This document shows positions 1 to 7,896 of a stretch of 15,656 nt of DNA, piece by piece (position 1 is the first letter of the stretch; every line of letters starts with the position of its first letter). Origin of the DNA: Gammaproteobacteria bacterium (GTDB lineage Bacteria > Pseudomonadota > Gammaproteobacteria > UBA6429 > Thiohalophilaceae); contig JAADGZ010000307.1 of NCBI GenBank assembly GCA_013152045.1, positions 1-15,656 of the forward strand. Direction: 5' to 3'. The notes under the pieces are model-generated. The model saw only the letters and a program-made list of their open reading frames with translations. It ran no database searches and was not told the DNA's origin. The position numbers and the translations under genes were made by a program.

Positions 1-531
1 ATTCCGCTGGGTGACGAAAAGTCACTGGCTGATTACGCAACAACGCTGGACGTGCGGTTTGAGTTGCCCAAAACGGGCGGCGAACCCTTGACCTTGCTCG
101 AGGGTGAGGTGGTAGGCGACGCCATTCGTAGTGAAACCTGTGGCAATGCCGCCTCGAAAGTCGCGGCGCTGCCGGCAGTGCGGACGGCGCTACTCCAGCG
201 CCAGCGTGATTTTCGTCAAAAACCAGGCCTGGTAGCCGATGGCCGGGACATGGGGACAGTGGTTTTCCCCGATGCGAAAGTGAAAATATTTTTGACTGCC
301 AGTGTGGAAGAACGGGCGCAAAGACGCTATAAACAGTTGATAGGCAAGGGGATCGATGCTAATCTAAGCGGTCTTCTGGAAGAGATAGCTGAGCGTGATG
401 CTCGTGACAGTCAGCGTAAGGTGGCGCCGTTAAAGCCGGCGGAAGATGCTGTGGTTCTTGATACTACTTCGATGTCGATTGACGAGGTGGTCGAAAGGGT
501 TATGCAGCAATGCCAGTCAGGTTTTGCCTGA
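1..531 (+). CDS. cmk: Cytidylate kinase, 5'-truncated by the window edge
   Basis: Cytidylate kinase transfers a phosphate from ATP to CMP or dCMP in the cytoplasm, feeding pyrimidine nucleotide pools. The frame is open from base 1, so the visible 176 codons are the C-terminal part of a protein that is usually about 225 residues; the N-terminal P-loop lies outside the window. Visible family features are the segment [20 protein letters not shown], the block [21 protein letters not shown] (substrate-binding Arg and Asp region), the lid-type segment [10 protein letters not shown] and the Arg-rich stretch [14 protein letters not shown] near the C-terminus. An internal GTG at base 52 is not the real start, because the upstream codons are also cmk-like. 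The position directly before rpsA is the conserved gammaproteobacterial order. The identification rests on these motifs and on synteny. Confidence 0.95.
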   Translation: MPLGDEKSLADYATTLDVRFELPKTGGEPLTLLEGEVVGDAIRSETCGNAASKVAALPAVRTALLQRQRDFRQKPGLVADGRDMGTVVFPDAKVKIFLTASVEERAQRRYKQLIGKGIDANLSGLLEEIAERDARDSQRKVAPLKPAEDAVVLDTTSMSIDEVVERVMQQCQSGFA

Positions 532-569
532 ATCATTTTTAGCTCTCGCAGAGATTTGATGTTTTAGTT

Positions 570-699
570 GTTCAGCTATGGTGTAATAGCTGAACTATTT
601 ATGTATGGGGGTTCACAATTTGTACCCGGTATTGTGGGCTTAATTTAACTAACCCGCGGTTTTGCCGCAGTAACTCAGGTTGGATGTTTCAACCTAAGG
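570..699 (+). promoter_or_regulatory. Structured rpsA leader (series of hairpins)
   Basis: Four consecutive inverted repeats lie between cmk and rpsA: a perfect 10-bp stem (570-579 with 586-595, 6-base loop), a 6-bp stem (614-619 with 631-636), a 4-bp stem (656-659 with 665-668) and a 6-bp stem (677-682 with 690-695). The last one ends just before a weak AAGG at 696-699, 12 bases ahead of the ATG. In E. coli the rpsA initiation region is known to fold into hairpins, to lack a good Shine-Dalgarno and to be the target of S1 autorepression. That this leader works in the same way is inference. The first stem could instead end the cmk transcript, but no run of T follows it. Confidence 0.5.
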
Positions 700-711
700 C
701 GATATGAGAAA

Positions 712-2385
712 ATGAGCGAAAGCTTTGCAGAATTATTTGAAGAAAGTCTTGCCAAAACGCAGATGCGTCCTGGCTCCATTATTCCCGGTACTATTGTTCA
801 GATCAACGATGACTTCGTTATTGTTAATGCTGGATTGAAATCCGAGGGCGTCATTCCAATTAGCCAGTTTGCCAATGAGGCAGGTGAAATCGATGTCAAC
901 GTCGGTGACATCGTGGAAGTTGCACTGGATACGGTTGAAGATGGATTTGGTGAGACTCGTCTGTCACGCGAAAAAGCCAAGCGTGCGGAAACCTGGAAAA
1001 AACTGGAAGCAGCGTTCGAAGCGGGTGAAACGGTTACGGGTATGATTACCGACAAAGTCAAAGGTGGCTTTACCGTTGAACTGGGTGAAATCCGCGCCTT
1101 CCTGCCGGGTTCACTGGTTGATGTACGTCCTGTTCGCGATACTAGTTATCTCGAAGGTAAGGATCTGGAATTCAAGGTTATCAAACTGGATCAACCGCGT
1201 AACAACGTGGTGGTTTCTCGTCGTGCGGTGGTTGAAGCTGAAGGTAGTGCGGAACGCGAAAGTCTGCTGGAAAATATGCAGGAAGGTGCCATCATCAAGG
1301 GTGTGGTCAAGAACCTCACCGACTATGGCGCATTCGTTGATCTGGGTGGTGTTGACGGTTTGCTGCATATCACCGATATGGCCTGGAAGCGCGTCAAGCA
1401 TCCGAGTGAGATTGTAGAAGTAGGCGACGAAATTGACGTCAAGGTGCTCAAGTTTGATCGCGAACGCATGCGCGTATCGCTGGGTCTGAAACAGATGGGC
1501 GAAGATCCTTGGGTTGATATTGCACGTCGTTATCCTGAACACACCCGTCTGCTGGGCAAGGTGACCAATATTGCTGATTATGGTTGCTTCGTTGAGCTGG
1601 AAGAAGGTGTTGAAGGTTTGGTGCATGTGTCTGAAATGGATTGGACCAACAAGAATATTCATCCCAGCAAGGTGGTGCAGTTAGGCCAGGAAGTTGAAGT
1701 AGTGGTTCTGGATATTGACGAAGAACGTCGTCGTATTTCACTGGGTATGAAACAGTGCGCAGCCAACCCCTGGGAACACTTCGGCGCCACGCACAACAAG
1801 AATGACAAGGTTAGCGGCGTTATCAAGTCGATTACCGATTTTGGCATTTTCATCGGTATGGATGGTGGTATCGATGGTCTGGTACATGTTTCTGATATTT
1901 CCTGGAATACTCCTGGCGAAGAAGCCGTGCGTAATTTCAAGAAGGGTGACGAGATAGAAGCCGTTGTGCTGTCGGTTGATCCTGAACGTGAACGTATTTC
2001 TCTGGGCATCAAACAGCTGGAAAAAGATCCTGTATCCAACTTTGTGGTGGATCATTCCAGGGGCAGTATCGTTAAGGCGAAAATCATTGAAGTCGATGCC
2101 AAGGGCGCTGTGCTTGAACTGGAAGATGGCGTTGAAGGCTATTTGCGTGCTTCCGAGCTGTCGCAGGAACGTGTCGAAGATGCGCGTACTGTGCTCAATG
2201 TAGGTGATGAAATCGAAGCCAAGTTTGTCGGTATCGACCGTAAGAACCGCATCGTTAATTTGTCTATTAAAGCGAAAGACAATGATGAAGAGAAAGAAGC
2301 CATTAGCGATTACAATCGTGATGCAGCACCTGCGGCAACCACTCTCGGTGATTTACTGAAGGAACAGATGGATTCGAATAGTTAA
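712..2385 (+). CDS. rpsA: 30S ribosomal protein S1
   Basis: S1 is the large RNA-binding protein of the 30S subunit; it helps unfold and dock mRNA, and in E. coli it represses its own translation. The 557-residue length matches the gammaproteobacterial protein. Six S1 (OB-fold) repeats can be followed, at about residues 20-87, 105-171, 190-260, 277-347, 364-434 and 450-520. Repeats 3-5 carry the typical phrases [42 protein letters not shown] and [20 protein letters not shown], each closing with a variant of RISLGxKQ. The N-terminal [13 protein letters not shown] segment is the usual ribosome-anchoring (S2-binding) region. The start is fixed by this N-terminus; the upstream Shine-Dalgarno is weak, as expected for rpsA. 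It follows cmk and precedes ihfB. Confidence 0.98.
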   Translation: MSESFAELFEESLAKTQMRPGSIIPGTIVQINDDFVIVNAGLKSEGVIPISQFANEAGEIDVNVGDIVEVALDTVEDGFGETRLSREKAKRAETWKKLEAAFEAGETVTGMITDKVKGGFTVELGEIRAFLPGSLVDVRPVRDTSYLEGKDLEFKVIKLDQPRNNVVVSRRAVVEAEGSAERESLLENMQEGAIIKGVVKNLTDYGAFVDLGGVDGLLHITDMAWKRVKHPSEIVEVGDEIDVKVLKFDRERMRVSLGLKQMGEDPWVDIARRYPEHTRLLGKVTNIADYGCFVELEEGVEGLVHVSEMDWTNKNIHPSKVVQLGQEVEVVVLDIDEERRRISLGMKQCAANPWEHFGATHNKNDKVSGVIKSITDFGIFIGMDGGIDGLVHVSDISWNTPGEEAVRNFKKGDEIEAVVLSVDPERERISLGIKQLEKDPVSNFVVDHSRGSIVKAKIIEVDAKGAVLELEDGVEGYLRASELSQERVEDARTVLNVGDEIEAKFVGIDRKNRIVNLSIKAKDNDEEKEAISDYNRDAAPAATTLGDLLKEQMDSNS

Positions 2386-2446
2386 CTTAGTCTTGTGCAT
2401 TCGAAAATCACAGCGAGTAATTTGAAGTTTTGACAAAGGACGGGTG

Positions 2447-2752
2447 ATGACTAAATCAGAGTTAATTGATATTCTGGCGAAAAAACAGCCCCAGCTAGCC
2501 TACAAGGATGTAGAACTGGCAGTAAAAACGATGATCGAACATATGGGCACCAATCTTTCGAATGGTGAACGTATCGAGATTCGTGGTTTTGGAAGTTTCT
2601 CATTGCACTATCGACCACCGCGTACCGGGCGTAATCCAAAAACCGGTGATTCTGTCACCCTCGGTGCGAAATATGTTCCGCATTTCAAACCGGGTAAGGA
2701 AATGCGGGAACGAGTAAACAAGAGTATGGCGGCAGTTGAAATCAAGGACTGA
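2447..2752 (+). CDS. ihfB: Integration host factor subunit beta
   Basis: IHF-beta (101 residues from this start) pairs with IhfA to bind and sharply bend DNA, supporting recombination, replication and sigma-54 and other promoters. The sequence is close to the E. coli protein throughout: [14 protein letters not shown] at the N-terminus, the signature [20 protein letters not shown], and [10 protein letters not shown] with the proline that intercalates into DNA, ending in [21 protein letters not shown] three bases upstream (2444) is in frame, but the AAGGA at 2436-2440 is correctly spaced (6 bases) only for the ATG at 2447, and MTKSE is the usual beginning. It lies 61 bases behind rpsA and is closed by a strong terminator, so it is the last gene of this transcript. 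I see no clear promoter of its own in the gap. Confidence 0.97.
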   Translation: MTKSELIDILAKKQPQLAYKDVELAVKTMIEHMGTNLSNGERIEIRGFGSFSLHYRPPRTGRNPKTGDSVTLGAKYVPHFKPGKEMRERVNKSMAAVEIKD

Positions 2753-2776
2753 ATAATTACTTGTGAAGAAAATTGA

Positions 2777-2811
2777 GCGGCATAAGGTTTCGACCTCATG
2801 CCGCTTTTTTT
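2777..2811 (+). terminator. Rho-independent terminator after ihfB
   Basis: GCGGCAT (2777-2783) pairs with ATGCCGC (2798-2804), and inside it AGGT (2785-2788) pairs with ACCT (2793-2796) around a TTCG tetraloop, with one A-C mismatch between the two stems. Seven T follow (2805-2811). It lies 24 bases after the ihfB stop. Confidence 0.93.
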
Positions 2812-2837
2812 ATGTGAGGACAGTATTTTCTCTTGTG

Positions 2838-2866
2838 TTGACCGGCATGATGAGTCCTATTTTATT
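2838..2866 (+). promoter_or_regulatory. Candidate sigma-70 promoter for lapA-lapB-pyrF
   Basis: TTGACC (2838-2843) and TTTATT (2861-2866) are separated by 17 bases, and they lie between the ihfB terminator and the lapA start. The -10 box matches only four of six consensus bases, so this is a plausible candidate only. Confidence 0.35.
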
Positions 2867-2917
2867 TTGCTGAGAAGTTGACCATTTATATTTGCACCTG
2901 AACTTGAGGATAATGCA

Positions 2918-3211
2918 ATGTTGCGAATTTTCTATCTGTTACTATTTTTATTGCTTATAGTGATCGGTATTGCTTTTGCTGTGTTAAATGCAGAAGCGGT
3001 TGAGTTCAATTATTATTTTTCCAGTCGGCAAATTCCTTTATCGCTTATTCTGGTGCTGGCCATGTTTAGCGGTGCCGTTCTTGGGGTGCTAGCCAGCACC
3101 GGGGTGATTATCAGTCTCAAGCGTGAAGTGGCAAAGTTGAGAAAGTCGAGCAAATTGGCGGAAAAGGAAATTACAAATCTGCGTGCGATTCCCATTAAGG
3201 ACAAACACTGA
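2918..3211 (+). CDS. lapA: Lipopolysaccharide assembly protein LapA (DUF1049 family)
   Basis: LapA is a small inner-membrane protein that acts with LapB in controlling lipopolysaccharide synthesis. The 97-residue product has an N-terminal membrane helix (about residues 3-22, LRIFYLLLFLLLIVIGIAFA), a short polar linker with the family phrase NAEAVEFNYYF, a second helix (about 40-66, IPLSLILVLAMFSGAVLGVLA) and a basic cytoplasmic tail that may form a short coiled coil (LKREVAKLRKSSKLAEKEI). The ATG is preceded by GAGGA (2906-2910) at a 7-base spacing. It lies 33 bases before lapB on the same strand, the standard pairing. In E. coli this gene is also known as yciS. Confidence 0.9.
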   Translation: MLRIFYLLLFLLLIVIGIAFAVLNAEAVEFNYYFSSRQIPLSLILVLAMFSGAVLGVLASTGVIISLKREVAKLRKSSKLAEKEITNLRAIPIKDKH

Positions 3212-3244
3212 TGTTTGCCTACACTGAGTTTGACATAGACTACT

Positions 3245-4414
3245 ATGGTGGTTGAAACACTTTTGTTATTACTACCGGTAGCCGCCTTCTCGGGCTGGCT
3301 AGTGGGTCGGCGTGGCCGCTCAGTAAAAACTGAAGGTGGCGCTACTGATATTCCTTCTGATTACCTGAAGGGAATGAATTATCTTTTAAACGAGCAGCCA
3401 GATAAGGCCATCGAGACCTTTATTCAGATGCTTGATGTGGACAGTAATACAGTCGAGACTCACCTGGCGCTGGGTGGCCTGTTTCGACGACGCGGCGAAG
3501 TGGATCGCGCCATTCGAATTCATCAGAATTTGATCGCCAGACCGACTTTAAATAAAGATGAGCGCACCCAGGCACTGTTTGAATTGGGGCAGGATTATAT
3601 GCGTGCCGGTTTGCTGGATCGGGCGGAGACATTATTGTCAGAGCTGGTTGATAGTGACCAGCGTCATCGCTCGGCGCTAAAGCTGCTGCTGGATATTTAT
3701 CAGCAGGAGAAAGAATGGCAGAACGCAATCCAGGTAGCTAAAAAATGTGAACTTCGTACAGGCGAAAATCTGAGCACCAGTATTGCGCAGTTTTATTGTG
3801 AATTGGCAGAACAGGTGCGTGCAGATGGTGAACCCTTGCGCGCGCTAAAACTGTTGAAAAAAGCCCTGGCAGAAGAACGTAGCTGCGTTCGTGCTAGTCT
3901 ACTGGAGGCGGATATTGAACTCACTGCGGGGGATGCCAAATCTGCCTTGCGTGCCGCACAGCGGGTCGAACAGCAGGATGCCGATTTTATTCCTGAAACC
4001 CTACCCTTGATAAAATGTTGCTATCAGACGCTGGGGCGTAGTGATGAATATACGCGTTATCTGCAAAGACTATTAGCCGATCACAGTTGCATTGCGGTGG
4101 TGCTTGAACTGGCTTTGCTGATTTATGATGCGCAGGGCAGCGAGGCGGCTGAAGAGTTTGTCACCAATTTTCTTAAACATACGCCCTCGGTATTTGGTAT
4201 TGAACGTTTGATCGACCTCAACCTTGAGCGCGTCAAGGACGAAGTAAAAGATAAACTGCTGGTACTGAAAAAAGTCACTGGCGATATACTGAAAAACAAG
4301 CCCATGTATCAATGCAATCATTGCGGTTTCAATGGCCGGACATTGTACTGGCAATGCCCAGGTTGCAAATGCTGGAATACGGTCAAACCCGTGCAGGGGA
4401 CTGAGGGAAAATAA
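3245..4414 (+). CDS. lapB: Lipopolysaccharide assembly protein LapB (TPR and rubredoxin-like)
   Basis: LapB is an inner-membrane-anchored TPR protein that, in E. coli, presents LpxC to the FtsH protease and so limits LPS synthesis. The 389 residues equal the E. coli length. Residues 1-20 (ETLLLLLPVAAFSGWLVGRR) form the membrane anchor. Residues of about 40-340 are TPR-like helical repeats, including the conserved GGLFRRRGEVDRAIRIHQNL and GQDYMRAGLLDRAE. The C-terminus is a rubredoxin-like zinc ribbon: CNHCGF followed by LYWQCPGCKCW. No good Shine-Dalgarno precedes the ATG, and an in-frame TAG at 3236-3238 prevents an upstream start. The GTG at 3248 aligns equally well with the E. coli N-terminus. 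Translation may be coupled to lapA. The stop codon abuts the pyrF ATG. Confidence 0.95.
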   Translation: MVVETLLLLLPVAAFSGWLVGRRGRSVKTEGGATDIPSDYLKGMNYLLNEQPDKAIETFIQMLDVDSNTVETHLALGGLFRRRGEVDRAIRIHQNLIARPTLNKDERTQALFELGQDYMRAGLLDRAETLLSELVDSDQRHRSALKLLLDIYQQEKEWQNAIQVAKKCELRTGENLSTSIAQFYCELAEQVRADGEPLRALKLLKKALAEERSCVRASLLEADIELTAGDAKSALRAAQRVEQQDADFIPETLPLIKCCYQTLGRSDEYTRYLQRLLADHSCIAVVLELALLIYDAQGSEAAEEFVTNFLKHTPSVFGIERLIDLNLERVKDEVKDKLLVLKKVTGDILKNKPMYQCNHCGFNGRTLYWQCPGCKCWNTVKPVQGTEGK

Positions 4415-5107
4415 ATGCAAAAATCACGAATTATTATTGCTCTGGATTATCCCAGCGCTGAGGCGGCAGCAGCATTGCTTGCCCAGCTTGATCCGACGCG
4501 TTGCCGAGTCAAGGTCGGCAAAGAACTGTTTACCGCAGCAGGTCCGACGTTTGTTTCAAAACTGGTGCAGCAGGGTTTTGATGTGTTTCTGGATCTCAAG
4601 TTTCACGATATTCCCAATACCGTTGCCAAAGCCTGTCAGGCGGCGGCAGAACTCGGTGTGTGGATGCTGAACGTACATGCACTGGGTGGTGGCCGTATGC
4701 TTGCGGCTGCCCGAGAGGCAATTGATAGCTCGGCACACCGGCCCTTGCTGATTGCGGTGACAATTCTTACCAGCATGGGGCCGGAAGAACTTGCGCAGAT
4801 CGGACTTGGCGGCGAGGCCGGAGAGCATGTCCGACGACTGGCGCGACTGGCACAGGAGGCAGGCATTGATGGCGTGGTCTGCTCACCACTGGAAGTGGCC
4901 ATGTTGCGCGAACATATCGAGCCATCATTCAAACTGGTGACGCCGGGTATTCGCCCGAAAGGCGCGGCGGCAGGGGATCAGACCCGCATCATGACTCCGG
5001 CCGAGGCGATTGCTGCCGGTTCGGATTATCTGGTAATTGGTCGCCCGATTACCCAACAGCCTGATCCTATGGCGGCGTTGGCCGCGATTGAAAAAGAAAT
5101 TGAATGA
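4415..5107 (+). CDS. pyrF: Orotidine 5'-phosphate decarboxylase
   Basis: PyrF removes CO2 from OMP to give UMP, the last step of de novo pyrimidine synthesis. The 230-residue protein is a full-length TIM barrel. It contains ALDYPS (Asp11), KVGKELF (Lys33), the family signature [14 protein letters not shown] with the catalytic Asp60-Lys62-Asp65 set, VTILTSM, and the phosphate-binding VTPGIRP and YLVIGRPIT near the C-terminus. The ATG follows the lapB stop with no gap, and GAGGGA at 4403-4408 inside the lapB end serves as ribosome binding site, so translation is probably coupled. A lapB-pyrF junction is standard in gammaproteobacteria. Confidence 0.97.
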   Translation: MQKSRIIIALDYPSAEAAAALLAQLDPTRCRVKVGKELFTAAGPTFVSKLVQQGFDVFLDLKFHDIPNTVAKACQAAAELGVWMLNVHALGGGRMLAAAREAIDSSAHRPLLIAVTILTSMGPEELAQIGLGGEAGEHVRRLARLAQEAGIDGVVCSPLEVAMLREHIEPSFKLVTPGIRPKGAAAGDQTRIMTPAEAIAAGSDYLVIGRPITQQPDPMAALAAIEKEIE

Positions 5108-5221
5108 GTTTGGGCGAGCAATATTTCGGTTGACTGTACCTATGGTCATGGCAGAATAGCTAGTAAGAATGACAGGAGTAGTGATTCTTTAATTATTAAA
5201 TAACGAGAAAGGAGTCTCACC

Positions 5222-5506
5222 ATGAAAAAACTATTATTTGTTCTCATTTCCTTGTTCCTTGTCCTGAGTTTCAGGGCACTTGCGGAGCCCGTTGATATTA
5301 ATGCGGCCGATGCTCAAACCCTTGCGCTGAATATCAAGGGTGTTGGCGATAGAAAAGCGGCTAGAATTGTCAGTTATCGAGAGAAATATGGGCCGTTCAA
5401 ATCGATAGAGGAACTGGAAAACATTAAGGGCATTGGGCCAAAACTGATTGAGAAAAATCGTGCCAATCTGCTGATTGTTAACAATAAGGCTGTTGTGTCT
5501 AATTGA
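5222..5506 (+). CDS. Exported ComEA-like helix-hairpin-helix protein
   Basis: This 94-residue protein has a clear signal peptide (MKKLLFVLISLFLVLSFRALA, cleavage likely after ALA) followed by a single ComEA-type domain. VDINAADAQTLALNIKGVGDRK is the first helix-hairpin-helix, IVSYREKYGPFKSIEELENI is the linker, and KGIGPKLIEKNRANLLI is the second hairpin. Such domains bind double-stranded DNA without regard to sequence. Full ComEA is the DNA receptor of natural transformation; this short, single-domain secreted form is common in gammaproteobacteria, and its job here is inferred only. AAAGGAG (5208-5214) lies 7 bases before the ATG. It follows pyrF after 114 bases, so it may have its own promoter, and a hairpin terminator closes it. 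Confidence 0.88.
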   Translation: MKKLLFVLISLFLVLSFRALAEPVDINAADAQTLALNIKGVGDRKAARIVSYREKYGPFKSIEELENIKGIGPKLIEKNRANLLIVNNKAVVSN

Positions 5507-5532
5507 TTGTTGGCTGATGTATGCAAAATAAC

Positions 5533-5565
5533 AAAAGGGCGCCAAATAAAAAGGCTGCCCTTTTT
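5533..5565 (+). terminator. Terminator after the comEA-like gene
   Basis: AAAAGGGC (5533-5540) pairs with GCCCTTTT (5557-5564); inside it GCC (5541-5543) pairs with GGC (5553-5555), and the T-run at 5561-5565 follows. The same bases can form a different, perfect 12-bp hairpin (5543-5554 with 5559-5570, 4-base loop). Confidence 0.75.
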
Positions 5566-5660
5566 ATTTGCCTAAGCAGTATGGAAGCGTAATATTCATT
5601 ACATCATAGTAAAGGAAAATGCTAGTGTGCCGATTTACTATTGTAATAATTTAATCGCGA

Positions 5661-5804
5661 GGGTTTTATTCTTCGCTGCTTGCAGCGATAAACTGTAGGT
5701 TGGGCTGAATAAAATGAAGCACCAGAGGCACTTCCTTCGGTCGCCCAACAGAATATCGGACCAGACCGTTGGGCTTTATTTTATTCAGCCCAACCTACAA
5801 CTTA
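5661..5804 (+). repeat. Palindromic intergenic repeat, copy 1
   Basis: A non-coding block in the 348-base gap between the comEA-like gene and galU. It starts with a 41-base segment (5661-5701) containing a perfect CGCTGC/GCAGCG hairpin. It then has long inverted arms, 5694-5720 and 5773-5799, which match at 26 of 27 bases. A smaller inner pair is GCCCAAC (5743-5749) with GTTGGGC (5768-5774). The core GTAGGTTGGGCTGA resembles dispersed intergenic repeats that I know from environmental gammaproteobacteria. The 41-base segment and the right-hand end CTACAACTTA (5795-5804) both recur in the 11108-11289 copy. No reading frame is evident in it. Confidence 0.8.
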
Positions 5805-5854
5805 TGGCGACCCTTATAACAATCAACTCATCATTACGGACATGGTAGTTTTGT

Positions 5855-6727
5855 ATGAAAAAAATAAGAAAAGCAGTCTTTCCCGTTGCGGGTATGGGTA
5901 CCCGCTTCCTTCCTGCCACCAAGGCGAACGCCAAGGAAATGTTACCGGTTGTTGATAAACCTCTGATTCAATACGCCGTTGAGGAGGCCATTGAAGCAGG
6001 TATGGATCAGCTTATATTTATTACCGGGCGCAACAAAAATTCCATTATGGACCATTTTGACAAGGCCTATGAACTTGAGACCGAGTTAGAAGCGCGTGGT
6101 AAGGCCAAGTTGCTAGAGCTGGTGCGTAATATCGTACCTAGTCATGTATCCTGTATTTTTATTCGTCAGGCGGAAGCACTAGGTCTTGGACATGCGGTTC
6201 TGTGTGCTCAACCTGCCGTAGATCAAGAACCTTTTGCGGTTATTTTGGCCGATGATCTCATTGATGGAAACGGCAAGGGTTCACTGGCGCAAATGGTCGA
6301 ACAATATGATCGTCATGGTAGCAGTATTGTCGGAGTGGAAAACGTCGCCCCGGAAGATACGGATAAATATGGTATCGTCAAGGTCAATGCGATTGAAAAT
6401 GCAATTTCCAAAATCGAAACTATTATTGAAAAACCGCTGCCATCCGAGGCACCCTCTACTTTGGCAGTCGTCGGTCGCTACATTCTGACGCCACGGATTA
6501 TGCAACTACTTAATAGCACAGGCAGAGGGGCAGGGGGTGAAATTCAACTGACCGATGCCATTGCCATGTTGCTAGATCTTGAACGGGTTCTGGCTTACGA
6601 ATTTACGGGTAAGCGCTATGACTGTGGCAGTAAGCTGGGTTATCTTCAAGCAACAGTGGAATATGCTTTGAAACATCCAGAATTGAAAGATGACTTCAGA
6701 GATTACTTGAAAAGTCTGAGCTTCTGA
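5855..6727 (+). CDS. galU: UTP--glucose-1-phosphate uridylyltransferase
   Basis: GalU makes UDP-glucose from UTP and glucose-1-phosphate in the cytoplasm, supplying glycan and LPS synthesis. At 290 residues it is full length. The nucleotide-binding loop is at the N-terminus ([23 protein letters not shown], residues 9-31), followed by [17 protein letters not shown]. Further conserved blocks are [14 protein letters not shown], the metal- and sugar-binding [31 protein letters not shown] and [13 protein letters not shown] Lys-containing C-terminal part, [23 protein letters not shown], completes it. The start is set by the universal [13 protein letters not shown] beginning; the Shine-Dalgarno is poor. 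It stands alone, with the palindromic repeat 50 bases upstream and no clear terminator downstream. Confidence 0.96.
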   Translation: MKKIRKAVFPVAGMGTRFLPATKANAKEMLPVVDKPLIQYAVEEAIEAGMDQLIFITGRNKNSIMDHFDKAYELETELEARGKAKLLELVRNIVPSHVSCIFIRQAEALGLGHAVLCAQPAVDQEPFAVILADDLIDGNGKGSLAQMVEQYDRHGSSIVGVENVAPEDTDKYGIVKVNAIENAISKIETIIEKPLPSEAPSTLAVVGRYILTPRIMQLLNSTGRGAGGEIQLTDAIAMLLDLERVLAYEFTGKRYDCGSKLGYLQATVEYALKHPELKDDFRDYLKSLSF

Positions 6728-6934
6728 GTTTGGATCTATGGCTGCTTGGCCGAACACCTTATGCTCAATCATCCGAATTCTTGATGTACAGATAGTTACC
6801 GGTTACTTTGGCGGTCATGTTTTTGTGCTTGATAGTAAATCTTGCTCATCACAGATGAAAACCGTAGCGGCAAGAGGCCTTAGCCTAGCTAACTAGACGC
6901 AGCAATTATCAAACAATTGATGCAAACCTGCTAT
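6728..6934. other. Gap between convergent galU and merP
   Basis: The stretch separates galU (plus strand) from merP (minus strand). I see only short imperfect palindromes around 6872-6897 and no hairpin followed by a T-run on either strand, so no terminator can be named. No short gene with a ribosome binding site was found. Confidence 0.5.
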
Positions 6935-7240
6935 TTAGCGTTTGAGTGTAGATGGATAGCCAGCATTGGTAGTTGCGGCAATCAGCGCGTCTATATTTGT
7001 TTTGCGCGAATCAAAGCTGACGGTAGCTGTTTTACTGTCAAGGTCGGCACTGGCGCTGATCACACCATCAACTTTTTCCAATGATTTGCGGATGGTGATA
7101 GGACACATTCGACAGGTCATATTTTTAACTGCCAGGGTTACCGTTTTTATCGAATCTTTTTCGGCGGCTATCGCTGTCTGAAAAAAAGAAGCGTTAATGG
7201 CTATCAGGAATATTAAAAAAAACAAAATTTTCTTTGGCAT
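6935..7240 (-). CDS. merP: Periplasmic mercuric-ion-binding protein MerP
   Basis: MerP captures Hg(II) in the periplasm with two cysteines and hands it to MerT. The 101-residue product has a signal peptide (about residues 1-26, ending TAIAA) and one heavy-metal-associated domain. The metal motif is NMTCRMC (Cys43, Cys46), where the usual first residue is Gly and here is Asn. It is followed by PITIRKSLEKVDGV and a C-terminus GYPSTLKR, both very close to classical MerP. GGAG (7248-7251 on this strand) lies 7 bases before the ATG. It is 15 bases downstream of merT, so the two form an operon under the operator at 7690-7711. No merA follows it; galU converges from the other side. Confidence 0.9.
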   Translation of the reverse strand: MPKKILFFLIFLIAINASFFQTAIAAEKDSIKTVTLAVKNMTCRMCPITIRKSLEKVDGVISASADLDSKTATVSFDSRKTNIDALIAATTNAGYPSTLKR

Positions 7241-7255
7241 GATATGACTCCAGTT

Positions 7256-7615
7256 TTAGTCAATTAAATATTCTGCGTACCATGGGAAAGCCAGCAAGGC
7301 GATGATCAAGCTACTAAGGATCCAGAAAATGATACGCTGGTTGCGCCGGGTTGCAGGTTTGGCGCAGGCTTTGTCAATATCGCAGCTAATAGGCAATAAA
7401 TAAAGTTTACGAAAGGCCAGGTAAATAAAAACAAGAGTGATGCCGATAAACAGCGGACGAATGGGTTCAAGTGCAGTGAGTGTGCTTATCCAGGAACCAC
7501 CAATGCCGAGCATAAGTAATACCAGAGGGCCTACACAACAGAGTGAGGCCCCAATTCCTGCAACGATAGCCGCGATCATAGGGCGCCGACTGCTTTGAGT
7601 GGGTGTTTCAGACAT
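7256..7615 (-). CDS. merT: Mercuric transport protein MerT
   Basis: MerT is the inner-membrane carrier that takes Hg(II) from MerP into the cytoplasm. The 119-residue protein has three membrane helices (about residues 13-36, 52-72 and 92-113). It has the Cys-Cys pair in helix 1 (SLCCVGPLVLL, Cys26-Cys27), the family phrase LEPIRPLFIG, and the second cytoplasmic pair Cys78/Cys84 (ISCDIDKACAKP). The chosen ATG has AGGAGG 5 bases upstream (7621-7626 on this strand). An in-frame ATG at 7712-7714 would add 33 unrelated residues and run through the operator, so I reject it. It is first in the merT-merP operon, transcribed away from the thioredoxin-like gene. Confidence 0.92.
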   Translation of the reverse strand: MSETPTQSSRRPMIAAIVAGIGASLCCVGPLVLLMLGIGGSWISTLTALEPIRPLFIGITLVFIYLAFRKLYLLPISCDIDKACAKPATRRNQRIIFWILSSLIIALLAFPWYAEYLID

Positions 7616-7682
7616 GTATGCCTCCTGATAAATATCGACCATATGTCTTGTGATTCTGACATGACCTCCAGTTTGAAAGTTC

Positions 7683-7714
7683 AATATACACTCCGTACCC
7701 ATGTACGGAGTCAA
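7683..7714 (-). promoter_or_regulatory. MerR-type operator-promoter for merTP
   Basis: A perfect 9-bp dyad, ACTCCGTAC (7690-7698) and GTACGGAGT (7703-7711) with a 4-base spacer, is nearly the same as the classical mer operator of Tn501. On the minus strand it sits between TTGACT (7709-7714) and TATATT (7683-7688). The spacer is 20 bases, or 19 if GTATAT is taken as the -10. Such overlong spacers are the hallmark of promoters that MerR-family proteins activate by DNA distortion. The start of transcription would fall about 60 bases ahead of merT. Confidence 0.9.
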
Positions 7715-7821
7715 GGGTAATTTTTAAGCTGGATTCCGCAGTTGACCGCTTAGCTGAGTAGGTTGGGATAAAAATTGTGTACTACTCGTTGCGTTGCTAT
7801 GAAAATAATTCAAATATATCC

Positions 7822-7852
7822 TTGATCTTGAGTTAACTCCAGGAGTTATAGT
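7822..7852 (+). promoter_or_regulatory. Candidate MerR-type promoter for the thioredoxin-ccdA-merR operon
   Basis: TTGATC (7822-7827) and TATAGT (7847-7852) are 19 bases apart. The spacer carries the dyad CTTGAGTTAACTCCAG (7827-7842; one mismatched pair, perfect core GAGTTAACTC), centred within about one base of where the dyad sits in classical mer promoters. Its half-sites differ from those of the merTP operator and look more like copper/zinc-type MerR sites. The role is inferred from spacing and symmetry. Confidence 0.6.
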
Positions 7853-7896
7853 CAGAAATCTGATATTTAGTTGCGCTTAGTAAGCTGGAGTTTTGT

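Noticed and set aside
1111..1662. Long open frame on the strand opposite rpsA, and other overlapping frames within 798-2203
   Set aside because: They lie wholly within the clear S1 coding sequence, show no domain features and have no ribosome binding sites; they are by-products of its codon use.
2444..2446. GTG as start of ihfB
   Set aside because: It is only 3 bases from the Shine-Dalgarno AAGGA, while the next codon, ATG, is well spaced and gives the usual MTKSE beginning.
7616..7714. Upstream in-frame start for merT adding 33 residues
   Set aside because: The extension would begin inside the MerR-type promoter and has no resemblance to MerT; the inner ATG has a strong AGGAGG.
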